From the NCBI GenBank assembly GCA_002435755.1, contig DIYH01000013.1, positions 124,001 to 188,000 of the forward strand: a stretch of 64,000 nucleotides of DNA, read 5' to 3'. Below the pieces are notes generated by a model that was given only the letters and a program-made list of their open reading frames with translations, made no database searches and had not been told where the DNA came from. The translations under genes and the position numbers were made by a program. Positions 42,362 through 51,103 of this stretch are shown piece by piece (the stretch's first letter is position 1; each line of letters opens with the position of its first letter). This DNA is from Flammeovirgaceae bacterium UBA6059. GTDB taxonomy: Bacteria > Bacteroidota > Bacteroidia > Cytophagales > Cyclobacteriaceae.

Positions 42362-43523
42362 GAACAGACTAACAATAGCTGCGGCAGGATCTGGGAAAAC
42401 TACTTACTTGGTCAATCATGCATTGGATAGACCAAATGACGAGAGTGTTTTAATTACCACCTACACAGAGGCCAACGAGTTAGAAATTAGAAAGAAGTTT
42501 TCCAAAATAAATGGATTCATACCGTCCAATATCACAGTTCAGACATGGTTTTCATTCTTGATAAAGCATGGTGTTAAACCTTTTCAAGGATCTATGAATG
42601 ATGATCTCTTCGAAGAAAGTGTGAATGGTTTACTGCTGAGTTCTGGCAAATCAGCAATAAAACGTAGTTTCAAGAAAGCTGGCAGAACTATCCAAGTTGC
42701 GTTTAACGAGGATTCTGAGTTCAAGAAGCACTATTTCTCTAAAAGCAACAAAATCTATTCTGATAAGCTCTCAAAGTTTGTGATAAAGTGCGATAAATCT
42801 ACTGCAGGATCTGTGATTGAAAGGATTTCCATGATTTACAGTCATTTGTATGTTGATGAGGTTCAAGACCTTGCAGGTTATGACTTGGATATAATAAAAC
42901 TTCTTCTAAAATCTTCTATCTCGGTTTTTCTTGTTGGAGATCCAAGACAAGTCACTTATCTCACGCATAATGAAGCCAGAAATTCTAAATACAAGGATGG
43001 GAAAATCCAGCTTTATTTAGAAGAAAACTGCAAACGACTTATAAAGGATGGGATTGACGAAACTAGTTTGAATGTATCGCATCGAAATAGCCAAGATATC
43101 TGTTCATATTCCTCATTGTTATATCCCACTTATTCGGCTACTAAAGCTTGCCAATGTGCTGAATGTCGTCATAAGAAAATTAAGCATCAAGGGTTTTTTT
43201 TATTAAAGTCCCAAGATGTGCGTAGATACCTTGAAAAGTATAACCCTGTGCAATTACGCTGGGATATTAAAACAAAAGTGGATGAAGAATTTAGTGCCAT
43301 GAATTTTGGAGAGTCAAAAGGGCAGAGTTTCGAAAGAGTTCTTATTTATCCAACAAATGACATAACGAGATGGATAACCGACAATTCTGTACAACTAAAG
43401 AATGTTACTAAAGCTAAGTTCTATGTTGCTGTGACCAGAGCCAAATATAGTGTTGCGATCGTATATGATTATTCTGGTTCATTCACGGCAAGTGGTGTTA
43501 CCAATTATGAAATGGTTTCCTGA
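42354..43523 (+). CDS. UvrD/Rep-like helicase (GajB-like)
   Basis: A 389-residue superfamily 1 helicase, intact. Motif I AAAGSGKTT (about 9-17), motif Ia TTYTEANELEIR, motif II LYVDEVQDL near 166, motif III VGDPRQVTY near 196, NVSHRNSQDIC (motif IV region), KGQSFERVLIYP (motif V) and motif VI VAVTRAKYSVAIVY near 360. It is shorter than PcrA/UvrD, as in Gabija GajB proteins. It overlaps the end of the OLD nuclease by eight bases, the arrangement of Gabija-type loci. A Cys cluster (KACQCAECRHKK near 265) could bind a metal. A/T-rich like the nuclease gene, suggesting transfer as a unit. Confidence 0.88.
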   Translation: MNKNRLTIAAAGSGKTTYLVNHALDRPNDESVLITTYTEANELEIRKKFSKINGFIPSNITVQTWFSFLIKHGVKPFQGSMNDDLFEESVNGLLLSSGKSAIKRSFKKAGRTIQVAFNEDSEFKKHYFSKSNKIYSDKLSKFVIKCDKSTAGSVIERISMIYSHLYVDEVQDLAGYDLDIIKLLLKSSISVFLVGDPRQVTYLTHNEARNSKYKDGKIQLYLEENCKRLIKDGIDETSLNVSHRNSQDICSYSSLLYPTYSATKACQCAECRHKKIKHQGFFLLKSQDVRRYLEKYNPVQLRWDIKTKVDEEFSAMNFGESKGQSFERVLIYPTNDITRWITDNSVQLKNVTKAKFYVAVTRAKYSVAIVYDYSGSFTASGVTNYEMVS

Positions 43524-43551
43524 ACTTAGCTTAAACAGTAGAAGCTAAGTT
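43523..43551. terminator. Bidirectional hairpin terminator candidate
   Basis: A perfect 10-base inverted repeat (AACTTAGCTT / AAGCTAAGTT) with a 9-base loop sits between the convergent helicase and chimera genes. A T-run follows at a short distance on the plus side (AATTTTTAAGG), so it could stop transcription from both sides. Confidence 0.6.
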
Positions 43552-43565
43552 TGGCAATCCAATTT

Positions 43566-44600
43566 TTAAGGCAAACTCCTACTTCGCCCCACCAGCACCA
43601 CCCCCGACACCACCGCCACCGCAGTAAGCACCCCTGCACTCACCGGCAGACCATAGATCCAGTGGCCGATGGCAAACATGCTGCTGTAGATCATTACACA
43701 GCCAAGGAGCATCGCGATGATCCCTGAAGGTACTGACCAGCCTTGTTCGTCGGAATCTTGATCAACACCTAAGGTATTGACCACCTTGCGCCAGCCGGGT
43801 CCACCGGGTTGAACCTTTTGATAGAAATCCTTCAGCACCTGATCCTCCTCAGGAGCAGTCATATAGGTGGCCAGCACCCAGGCAATGGTCGTCACCAGCA
43901 CCACAAACGGAAATTCTAAATAGTCGGGCAATAGCCCTGTCTCAGGAGCAAAAAGATACCCACCTAAAGGTGTCAAGGCAATCAGCAGGGAGATGATCCC
44001 GGACACAAACATCGCTACGATCTCACTCCAGGCATTGATCCGCCACCAGTACCAGCGCAGGATAAAGATCAGTCCCGTACCTGCACCAAACACCAGGATC
44101 GCCTGGAAGAGCTGCAAGGCATTTTGCAAGACCAGCGCTAATAATGCACTCAATATCATCAGCACGACCGTAGAGATCCGACCGACGAGCACTAGCTTTT
44201 GCTCAGAAGCTTCCGGATCGATTTGCAGTCGGTAGAAATCATGGACAATGTACGATGAGCCCCAGTTGAGCTGTGTAGAGATGGTCGACATAAAGGCTGC
44301 AATCAAAGAAGCCAGCACCAATCCTAGCAAACCACTGGGTAGCATCGTCAGCATAGCAGGGTAGGCCAGATCATGCCCGATTTTGTCTTGACCAATCACC
44401 AGGTAGATGTGACGGTAACCAGCTTGTTTGGCATTGTACAGCAGGTAATCCAAAAGAGGACGACCACTACCATCAATGCTGATAAGCCCCTTGGTTCGCT
44501 GATTAGACTGCTGGATTTCTTCTGCTGAGAGCCCAACTGCGTTGGATTGCTTCATCCGCGATGAGGCACCTCCGGCCAATATGATCAGGTTGGTATGCAT
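43566..44600 (-). CDS. In-frame chimera: nucleotidyltransferase N-terminus fused to C-terminal half of a sodium:solute symporter
   Basis: A 344-residue frame with two unrelated parts. Residues 1 to about 73 are the start of a sugar-phosphate nucleotidyltransferase (NLIILAGGASSRMK, TKGLISIDGSGRPLLDYLL, YRHIYLVIGQ). From about residue 75 on (DLAYPAMLTMLPSGLLGLVL) it is the second half of an SSS transporter, with AAFMSTISTQLNWGSSYIVHDFY and about seven more helices. The transferase lacks its catalytic and sugar-binding remainder and the symporter lacks its first half, so neither function should work. The simplest explanation is an in-frame deletion between adjacent kinase-cluster genes. The start is the ATG one base after the kinase stop; the in-frame extension upstream lies in the kinase gene. 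Confidence 0.87.
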   Translation of the reverse strand: MHTNLIILAGGASSRMKQSNAVGLSAEEIQQSNQRTKGLISIDGSGRPLLDYLLYNAKQAGYRHIYLVIGQDKIGHDLAYPAMLTMLPSGLLGLVLASLIAAFMSTISTQLNWGSSYIVHDFYRLQIDPEASEQKLVLVGRISTVVLMILSALLALVLQNALQLFQAILVFGAGTGLIFILRWYWWRINAWSEIVAMFVSGIISLLIALTPLGGYLFAPETGLLPDYLEFPFVVLVTTIAWVLATYMTAPEEDQVLKDFYQKVQPGGPGWRKVVNTLGVDQDSDEQGWSVPSGIIAMLLGCVMIYSSMFAIGHWIYGLPVSAGVLTAVAVVSGVVLVGRSRSLP

Positions 44601-44601
44601 A

Positions 44602-45699
44602 TCAATCAGCTTTAGTAGGTAGCAGGCGTGCACCTGCATCTATGGAAACAGGATAAGCCGTCTTGGCACCAGCATTAACAATGGCATTACAGACTGCTTC
44701 GACCTTATCTTCAGGAGCAATGGCTGTAATACTGCCACCCATGCCAGACCCAACGATCTTAGCACCAAAAGCACCTGCACTTAAGGCAGCCTCAATCATA
44801 TCATCAATGCGCGGAACGGTGATTTTGAGCAACTCCCTCAGGATGGCATGATGCTCATTCATCAGGCCACTAATAATGGCCAGGTCGGATGTGGCCTTTT
44901 TCAATTCCACCAACGCCTTTTGCGTCACCATATGATTCTTTATCGCCGCAACGAAATAGTCTCGCAGGTCTTCAGGCACATGCTGGAGATTAGGTTCAAT
45001 GTCAGCGGCTGTTGCTTTTTCCAATACAAATCCCGAGTTAGCCGCTTTCATATGCCACACAGCTTTTAGAGCACTCTCTTTCTGATGTCCCAATACCCCA
45101 ATAGTCGATTTAGGAATGCCCGACTCAGCGACGATCAATCCCTGGATCGGTGTACTGATCACTTCGTAGTTCAGTACCTCACCAGTTTCCAGGTAGAGGA
45201 CATTACCCAGTGCACTGGTGTACTGGTCCATTTTACCGCCGGGTGAATTTTGTTCGACCACCTCCGCTTCATAAGCGAGCTGTGCCAACTCAGCGGGGTT
45301 GATGTCGCGACTATCACCAGAGGCTGCCATCAAAAACTGCATCCACGCCACCGTCAAGGCAGAGGAGCTAGATACTCCAGCATTGATCGGTAGATTGCCT
45401 TGGATTGTAATATCGAAACCTTGCTTCGGAACATAGCCCTTCTTGCTGGCCACTTTGAGAGCAGCCAACAGATGGTCACCCTTTTGAACCTCCCCAATAG
45501 GCGTATTGAGATCAATAGTTCGTTGCTCGTTGATACCTGGTAGATCAAGGACCAACTGCTGTGAGCCATTCGCGGTAGCTGAGATCCTAATGTATCGATC
45601 AATCGCACAGGCGATGATGGGTAGGCCCAGGTAGTCCTGATGATCCCCAAACAGGCAGGTACGCCCCGGTGCAATGGATGTGATTTGAGTATTGTTCAT
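44602..45699 (-). CDS. GHMP-family sugar kinase (galactokinase-like)
   Basis: A 365-residue GHMP kinase. Substrate-site block PGRTCLFGDHQDYLGLP at the N-terminus (galactokinase: GRxNLIGEHTDY), ATP loop LPINAGVSSSSALTVA near residue 117, catalytic-Asp segment SPGGKMDQYTSALG, and C-terminal KIVGSGMGGSITA. Likely phosphorylates the anomeric position of a galactose-like or N-acetylhexosamine sugar. It precedes a nucleotidyltransferase and symporter remnant by one base and has a GH109 alpha-GalNAc-ase gene upstream, so GalNAc is a candidate substrate, by context only. Confidence 0.88.
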   Translation of the reverse strand: MNNTQITSIAPGRTCLFGDHQDYLGLPIIACAIDRYIRISATANGSQQLVLDLPGINEQRTIDLNTPIGEVQKGDHLLAALKVASKKGYVPKQGFDITIQGNLPINAGVSSSSALTVAWMQFLMAASGDSRDINPAELAQLAYEAEVVEQNSPGGKMDQYTSALGNVLYLETGEVLNYEVISTPIQGLIVAESGIPKSTIGVLGHQKESALKAVWHMKAANSGFVLEKATAADIEPNLQHVPEDLRDYFVAAIKNHMVTQKALVELKKATSDLAIISGLMNEHHAILRELLKITVPRIDDMIEAALSAGAFGAKIVGSGMGGSITAIAPEDKVEAVCNAIVNAGAKTAYPVSIDAGARLLPTKAD

Positions 45700-45815
45700 A
45701 TGCTACTTATACCTTCCTAAAGTGATTCCGGTAGGTCGAAAATATAAGTTATCTCCGAAGAAGGTAAACCTAAATTTTTCAAAGAATGACACCATAAGTC
45801 TCCTCCAGGGAGGAG

Positions 45816-45950
45816 GCAATGCTATTGAGTTAAGGGTTGAACTCACTTTTGACGTCATTCTGAACTCGTTTCAGAATCTGTTGTCAAGTGGATAATTACC
45901 AAAATAGATACTGAAATAAATTCAGCATTACCTTAACTTAATAGCATTGC
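45816..45950. repeat. MITE-like element with nested CTGAA hairpin repeat
   Basis: A 20-base inverted repeat (GCAATGCTATTgAGTTAAGG at 45816-45835 and its complement at 45931-45950, 19 of 20 matching) encloses a CTGAACTCGTTTCAG and CTGAAATAAATTCAG double-hairpin unit of the family also seen near 39559. Just outside lie a CTCCTCC/GGAGGAG palindrome (45800-45815) and a GGGAGGAGG copy. It fills most of the 326-base gap between the kinase and the GH109 gene. No transposase. Confidence 0.7.
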
Positions 45951-46025
45951 AGGGAGGAGGTAGAGGTGGGTCTAATATAAAATGTCATTTTTTGAAAAAT
46001 TGACTCACTACTCTTCGAACTCATT

Positions 46026-47390
46026 TCAATAAGTATCCTTCATCCATGCATAAGGTGCACGCTTGATCCAGCGGCCCCTGGTGAAGTCAGGGAAATCCTG
46101 AGGTGCACCATTGTTATCGATAGAAGCTTCCGAAAGGGGTGTCACAGCGCTCCACGCTGCAGCATCATAGGCATCCATCGGTGGAGCCACATTGGCTTTG
46201 GCTGACTCCACAAAGGCATGCAGGACGAAAAAGTCAATGCCACCATGGCCAGTATCATTGGCATCAGGACCAAATTTCTGCCATAGTGGATGGTCATATT
46301 TTTCGAGCCAGCTGTTCATATCCTCCCATTGGTGCTCCTCACTCTGACCTTCGATGTAGATGCGCTGGGTATGTTTGTCAAACTCCGCAATACCCTGCAC
46401 GCCCTGCACATTGAAGCCGAGTGAGTAGGGCCGGGGATTGTTGACATTGTGTGTGACGATGATGGTCTCTCCATTGGCTGTATCAATGGTAGAGGTGATG
46501 ATATCACCCTGCTTCCATCTGAGTTGGGCATTATGATGATCTGCCCCTCCGGTTTCTACGATGTACTTGTTAAGTCCTCTCGCTTTGGTGGCATGCGAAG
46601 TGAGCGAGAGGAAGCGATTACCTCGATTTATATCTACCATGGTGGCGACTGGCCCTAGTCCGTGGGTCGGGTAAACATCCGCATTTCTCAGTAGAGAATG
46701 TTGGGTACGCCAGGCAGATTCTGAGATGCCTTTCTCGCCAAACTCAGCTCCCTTGCCATAGGCCGTTTTGCCATCGTTGAACTTGACATGTCTGAGGTCA
46801 TGCTGGTAGCCGCAGCGCATGTGCAGCACCTCACCAAATACATTTTGCTTGACCATATTGAGTACAGCCAGTACATCACGACGATAGTTGACGTTCTCGA
46901 GGATCATCATATGGGTACCAGTGCCCTCATAGGTATTGACCAGGTCCCAGCATTCCTCGAGCGTATTTGCAGCTGACACTTCAAGGCCAGTGTATTTTCC
47001 TGCCTTCATGGCGTCTACCGCCATTTTGGTATGCCAAAGCCACGGGGTAGAGATAATGACTGCATCCACCTCTTCCAGCTCGAGCAGGTTGCGATAGTCA
47101 TGGTCATTGCTGCCAAATACCTTGGGCATCTTGACGTTAGCTTCCTTCATGTGGTCATTGACGATCTTAATACGCCGATCATCAATATCGCAGATGGCTG
47201 CTATGACGATATCATCACGTTTTAGGGCATTCTTGAGGTGATTGGTTCCCCGCAGGCCCACACCAATAAAACCGAGTCGCAGCTTCTGGTCTGGCGCTTT
47301 ATTGGCTTTGCCGTAAGAGAGGTGCGGTATCAGCGGTAGGCTCGCACCTACCACAGCCGTATTCTTTACAAATTTTCTTCTGGAAGTCAT
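46026..47390 (-). CDS. GH109 alpha-N-acetylgalactosaminidase (Gfo/Idh/MocA fold), Tat-exported
   Basis: A 454-residue enzyme. Tat leader TSRRKFVKNTAVVGASLPL; the ATG with this leader is chosen over an in-frame TTG six codons upstream. NAD-binding Rossmann start LRLGFIGVGLRGTNHLKNAL. Blocks specific to GH109 follow: ENVNYRRDVLAVLNMV, GYQHDLRHVKFNDGKTAYG, FGEKGISESAWRTQHS, YPTHGLGPVATMVDINRGNR, GHGGIDFFVLHAFVES and the FPDFTRGRWIKR end. GH109 enzymes use tightly bound NAD to cleave alpha-linked GalNAc by an oxidation-elimination route. Alternatively a related exported Gfo/Idh oxidoreductase, but the length and blocks favour GH109. Confidence 0.9.
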   Translation of the reverse strand: MTSRRKFVKNTAVVGASLPLIPHLSYGKANKAPDQKLRLGFIGVGLRGTNHLKNALKRDDIVIAAICDIDDRRIKIVNDHMKEANVKMPKVFGSNDHDYRNLLELEEVDAVIISTPWLWHTKMAVDAMKAGKYTGLEVSAANTLEECWDLVNTYEGTGTHMMILENVNYRRDVLAVLNMVKQNVFGEVLHMRCGYQHDLRHVKFNDGKTAYGKGAEFGEKGISESAWRTQHSLLRNADVYPTHGLGPVATMVDINRGNRFLSLTSHATKARGLNKYIVETGGADHHNAQLRWKQGDIITSTIDTANGETIIVTHNVNNPRPYSLGFNVQGVQGIAEFDKHTQRIYIEGQSEEHQWEDMNSWLEKYDHPLWQKFGPDANDTGHGGIDFFVLHAFVESAKANVAPPMDAYDAAAWSAVTPLSEASIDNNGAPQDFPDFTRGRWIKRAPYAWMKDTY

Positions 47391-47575
47391 GCTGTTTCTA
47401 CTTTGCAATGTGCATGGTGATCATCCGGCAAACTATCCATTGCCTCACAGAAATACAGGTAATGAGAGGAGAATTTGATCTCTCAACCACAACACGCTGG
47501 AACTTGAAGGAAATGCTATGAAGAACAGATGAGCCCTTCGCACAGATGAAGGTTTATCAGGTAATGTGTATAGGT

Positions 47576-47977
47576 TTAGGCCATCAAATAGATGGCTGCC
47601 ATACTTACTAAGAAATAGGGAACAAGGTTTCCAGCACCTTCATAATCCTGAGCTAACCTTTGTCCAAAGAATAGAGAGACAAGGGATAATGCAGACAGCT
47701 GAGCACCAATCAAGCCCATGGCTGTGCTACCATTCAACACCAATTGAACCAGACCAATGGCAGAAAATACCCCTGCAGCTACTTCCAGAATCGTAATGAC
47801 TGGCATCAGGAGACCAACCGTTCCTTTGAGAGGGCTATTGGCAAAGTGGGAGGTTAGCCATTCTTTATTGCCCTTGTAGTTGAATACCTTATCTAGTCCG
47901 GACTGCAAAAACAATATGGCCAGAAATAATAGGCTCAACAGTTGAAGGGAAGATATTGGGTTGAGAAGTTCTTGCAT
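47576..47977 (-). CDS. DoxX-family membrane protein
   Basis: A 133-residue protein with four hydrophobic helices (about 12-30, 53-72, 75-97, 115-132), the DoxX layout with FLQSGLDKVFNYKGN after the first helix. Such proteins are linked to quinone or thiosulfate oxidation in some archaea and to redox stress elsewhere; here the role is unknown. It stands alone. Confidence 0.82.
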   Translation of the reverse strand: MQELLNPISSLQLLSLLFLAILFLQSGLDKVFNYKGNKEWLTSHFANSPLKGTVGLLMPVITILEVAAGVFSAIGLVQLVLNGSTAMGLIGAQLSALSLVSLFFGQRLAQDYEGAGNLVPYFLVSMAAIYLMA

Positions 47978-48248
47978 AATGGTTATTGATTCTGATGAAT
48001 TATACGCTAGTTAATTAAAGGTCCGCTCTTTTAAAATTGGAATTTTGTTTGTGGACCTGAATTTCTAATTACTTCATTCGAATGCTACGCTTTTTAAAAC
48101 TGACCGAGCTGCCGCTACTTTCTAATTTAGGTATTGATGGTAGGGCATCCAGTCATAAGTGGTGGTCGACCTAGTTATCAACTGCTATTTTATTGAGGTG
48201 TCGGTTGTAAATATCTATCGACCAAAGGAGAGAGAATCAATGTTCTTT

Positions 48249-48731
48249 TTAGTCAAGTGGTCGATCAAAAGAAAAACCTATCCCAATGTAGAAGGATTCC
48301 GGGTAGGCAATACCTGTCCTAAACATGAATCGACTTCCGGGCTTTTGTAGTCTATAGCCTGCTGTTGCAGCAAGTGGAGAATCCATTGATCCGTCGAAAA
48401 TATAATGGCCGCCAGCGCTTAATTCGAGATGGCTTGACTTCTTGCCAAGCAAGATGCCATACTGAAGGTAGATAAATGCTCCTTCGTCAGCATAAGCTAC
48501 GTAACCACCGTACCCTACTTTTAAGAATGAAGCAGACAGTAACTTATCAGGGGATTGGTTGACAATGCGTTCATAGTTTGCCGTGGCAGTTCCGTATAAT
48601 CCAGCAAATCCAACACTACCATAGATAGAATTTTTCCTAAAACCATTTATCTCATTGCCTTGAGCCTGTAGTGATACTGAATAAGACAGGCAGGCTAGGA
48701 TAAGGCAGGCTAAAAACGTCAGCTTTCTCAA
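48249..48731 (-). CDS. Small outer-membrane beta-barrel-like protein
   Basis: A 160-residue secreted protein with a signal peptide (1-24, ending LQAQ). The mature part shows alternating hydrophobic strands and Gly-rich turns (NSIYGSVGFAGLYGTATANYE, FLKVGYGGYV, FMFRTGIAYPESFYIGIGFSF), the pattern of small barrel or OmpW/porin-like proteins. It ends IGIGFSFDRPLD. No named family assigned. Confidence 0.75.
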   Translation of the reverse strand: MRKLTFLACLILACLSYSVSLQAQGNEINGFRKNSIYGSVGFAGLYGTATANYERIVNQSPDKLLSASFLKVGYGGYVAYADEGAFIYLQYGILLGKKSSHLELSAGGHYIFDGSMDSPLAATAGYRLQKPGSRFMFRTGIAYPESFYIGIGFSFDRPLD

Positions 48732-48883
48732 GATTCAATTTAGTATAGATGCAGATCAATACTATTGTGAATATAGCCTTCATTTAATTAGACTCATTTC
48801 AAACTATCATTTTTAGAAACCAAATGGCCTTTGAATGGCTTATTGAGTTGAATTGTATGTGGAAACATTAAAATATTAGAAAT

Positions 48884-49123
48884 ATGAGTACGCCAACAAT
48901 TGCAGCTAAAGCACCCATACCCGTAGATCTTGAAGCAGGAAAGTCTTACGCATGGTGCTCTTGTGGAGAGTCCACCAACCAGCCATTCTGCGATGGCTCG
49001 CACAAAGGGTCTGACTTTAGCCCGGTGATGTTCAAAGCTGAAGAGACCAAGACAGCTTATTTATGCCAATGTAAGCATGCGAGTCAAGGGGTATTCTGCG
49101 ATGGCTCCCATAAAGGACTATAA
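48884..49123 (+). CDS. Tandem CDGSH iron-sulfur protein
   Basis: A 79-residue protein with two CDGSH-type 2Fe-2S motifs: C25-x-C27 with CDGSH at 36-40, and CxC plus CDGSH near the C-terminus (CQCKHASQGVFCDGSH). Each coordinates one [2Fe-2S] cluster through three Cys and one His. Tandem forms in bacteria are soluble electron-transfer or cluster-storage proteins. The cluster ligands are intact. Stand-alone gene. Confidence 0.95.
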   Translation: MSTPTIAAKAPIPVDLEAGKSYAWCSCGESTNQPFCDGSHKGSDFSPVMFKAEETKTAYLCQCKHASQGVFCDGSHKGL

Positions 49124-49328
49124 ACCTTCCCAAATTGGTCATATCTGATATATTCGATATGACCACAGTTCTTTTGGAGAATAGATCTGGTTTATGCCCG
49201 AGGGCGCCAGTGAGTGGTAGCTTTTATTGGTCAGGATTGGCCGTCCGCTTTGTGATTATTGTCAAGTTGAGATAGATGAGTATTTTACTCCTCATTTATG
49301 TGATCTCTCATACTATCCACAAAGCAGC

Positions 49329-50909
49329 ATGAAGCGTACGTCTCATAAAACTCCAGAAGTCTACATCAATGATATAAATGTATTCCCCAATTCAGTAGTG
49401 CCAGTGCCTACTGCGGTTCCTGCATTTATCGGATACACTCCTCAGGCTTCCTATGAAGGAGAGTCCTACTTAAACAAGCCGACGAAGATCACCTCTATGG
49501 CAGAATTTGAAGCCATCTTTTGCTACCCTAATCCAAGTCCTCCGTCAGATCCCGCTAAACAATACAGCCCCCAATATCATCTGGTAAAACAAGGAAGCAA
49601 GCCAGAAATGGGAGCATATGTCTTGTTAGGCTCTGATTATTACGCGATCGTACCAGATCCCAATACCATTTATTACTTGTATAACAGCGTCCAACTATTC
49701 TATCGTAATGGGGGAGGTGACGCCTACATTGTTGCTGTAGGTTCCTATGGCACGGCTTCAGGTCGGCCCATTGCACCAGGGGATCCTTTGATCAACCCTA
49801 ATGTACAACTTGCAGACCTACTAGCTGGACTGGAGCTACTCAAGAACGAAGATGAGCCTACAATGTACATATGTCCGGAGGCTACTCTTTTGTCAATAGA
49901 CAGTAATGCTACGCTCATGCAAGAGATGCTATTGCAGAATTCAGAAATGATGACGGCCGTGAGCATATTCGACATTATAGGAGGTAAAGACCCTGATCCA
50001 ATTTTGTATTCAGATGATATCGAGACATTCAGGGAAAATACCGGTATGAATGGCCTGAAATTCGGAACGGCCTACTATCCGTTTATCGGTACGACTACCT
50101 TAAAGAGCACCGACCTGGATTATACGAACCTGTTTGGAGGAGATATCAAGCAACTAGCGGCCGTGATCAATCCAGATAGCGATCCGACTTCCCAGTTGAC
50201 CACCATTCTTTCCAATATTGAAAACCCTGCGCTTACACCATTGACGGTAAGCCAGAATAACAAGTTATTGATTGCCGGTAGCACCGCTTATAAAACGATA
50301 TTCAACAAAGTGCTAGAGGTAGCCAATGTGCTTCCGCCTAGCGGAGCAATGGCCGGTGTGATTTCCTCGATTGACAATCAGATGGGACCTTGGAAGGCGC
50401 CTGCCAATACGTCGATCGCCGGAGCTGTCTCATTGCCGATAAAGCTGTCTGAAAATCAGCAAGCATCACTCAATGCAGATGCCGTTACAGGTAAGTCTGT
50501 AAATGCGATTAGGCATTTCAATGGCCAGGGAATATTGATCTGGGGAGCTCGTACATTAGATGGTAACAGTTTGGATTGGCAGTACTTATCCGTAAGAAGG
50601 ACCGTCACCTATATAGAGCAGACGTGCAAACTGGCGACTAGTGCTTATATTTTTGAACCCAATACCAAAAACACATGGGAGTCTGTCAAATCAATGATTA
50701 GCAGCTTTTTGGTCATGACTTGGAAAGAAGGTGGGCTTATGGGCAAAACACCGGAAGATTCTTTCACTGTAGAATGTGGCATTGGTAGTACCATGACAGC
50801 TCAAGATATCCTTGACGGATTGATGAAAGTGACTATTAAGATTGCGGTGGTGAGGCCTGCTGAGTTCTTTATACTAACCTTTGTGCAGCAGATGCCCAAG
50901 GGTGGTTGA
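49329..50909 (+). CDS. Orphan contractile-tail sheath protein (phage/eCIS type)
   Basis: A 526-residue sheath protein of the phage-tail sheath family used in contractile injection systems. The ATG giving MKRTSHKTPEVYINDINVFPNSV is preferred; an in-frame TTG 34 codons upstream adds sequence not typical of sheaths. N-terminal handshake-type strand region (PEVYINDI... VPVPTAVPAFIGYT), central variable domain with FYRNGGGDAYIVAVGSY, and the conserved C-terminal domain with WGARTLDGNSLDWQYLSVRRTVTYIEQ, TWKEGGLMG and RPAEFFILTFVQQM. Normal for a functional sheath. No tube, baseplate, spike or ATPase gene is within the window. Confidence 0.92.
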   Translation: MKRTSHKTPEVYINDINVFPNSVVPVPTAVPAFIGYTPQASYEGESYLNKPTKITSMAEFEAIFCYPNPSPPSDPAKQYSPQYHLVKQGSKPEMGAYVLLGSDYYAIVPDPNTIYYLYNSVQLFYRNGGGDAYIVAVGSYGTASGRPIAPGDPLINPNVQLADLLAGLELLKNEDEPTMYICPEATLLSIDSNATLMQEMLLQNSEMMTAVSIFDIIGGKDPDPILYSDDIETFRENTGMNGLKFGTAYYPFIGTTTLKSTDLDYTNLFGGDIKQLAAVINPDSDPTSQLTTILSNIENPALTPLTVSQNNKLLIAGSTAYKTIFNKVLEVANVLPPSGAMAGVISSIDNQMGPWKAPANTSIAGAVSLPIKLSENQQASLNADAVTGKSVNAIRHFNGQGILIWGARTLDGNSLDWQYLSVRRTVTYIEQTCKLATSAYIFEPNTKNTWESVKSMISSFLVMTWKEGGLMGKTPEDSFTVECGIGSTMTAQDILDGLMKVTIKIAVVRPAEFFILTFVQQMPKGG

Positions 50910-51080
50910 TAGCCTTAGCGAGCAACGGATACTTACAGCACTGTTGTTACTCTGGCGGTCCATTGGTCAAGGTATCCTGAAAAGCAGTGTAGGCTAACTC
51001 ATCGGTTATTCTCGGGAACCTCAACAATCGATGTTGATGAGTTTTTACCTGTTCATTGGTTCAACCATAATCGGTTTCCC

Positions 51081-51088
51081 TACCTTTG
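51081..51088 (+). promoter_or_regulatory. Bacteroidota -7 promoter box TACCTTTG for the DEAD helicase
   Basis: An exact TAnnTTTG box preceded by a TTGG about 26 bases upstream. The predicted transcript would begin around 51093-51096, just before the first in-frame codons of the helicase, and excludes a start upstream of the box. Confidence 0.6.
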
Positions 51089-51103
51089 CGGCTCATCTAA
51101 TTC

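Noticed and set aside
40737..43523. Calling the nuclease-helicase pair an intact Gabija system
   Set aside because: The nuclease cannot be translated as one protein from this sequence, so it is recorded as a broken gene.
43566..44600. Treating the transferase-symporter fusion as a novel bifunctional enzyme
   Set aside because: The transferase part ends before its catalytic and sugar-binding segments and the symporter lacks its first half; a deletion scar is more likely.
48159..48350. A 63-codon plus-strand frame
   Set aside because: Mostly antisense to the outer-membrane barrel gene with no recognisable features.
49227..49328. TTG-initiated extension of the sheath protein
   Set aside because: The added Cys-rich stretch is not seen in sheath proteins; the ATG at 49329 begins the expected N-terminus.
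50910..51100. A short frame starting near 51030 upstream of the helicase
   Set aside because: It stops within 30 codons and is out of frame with the helicase; it does not supply the helicase start.
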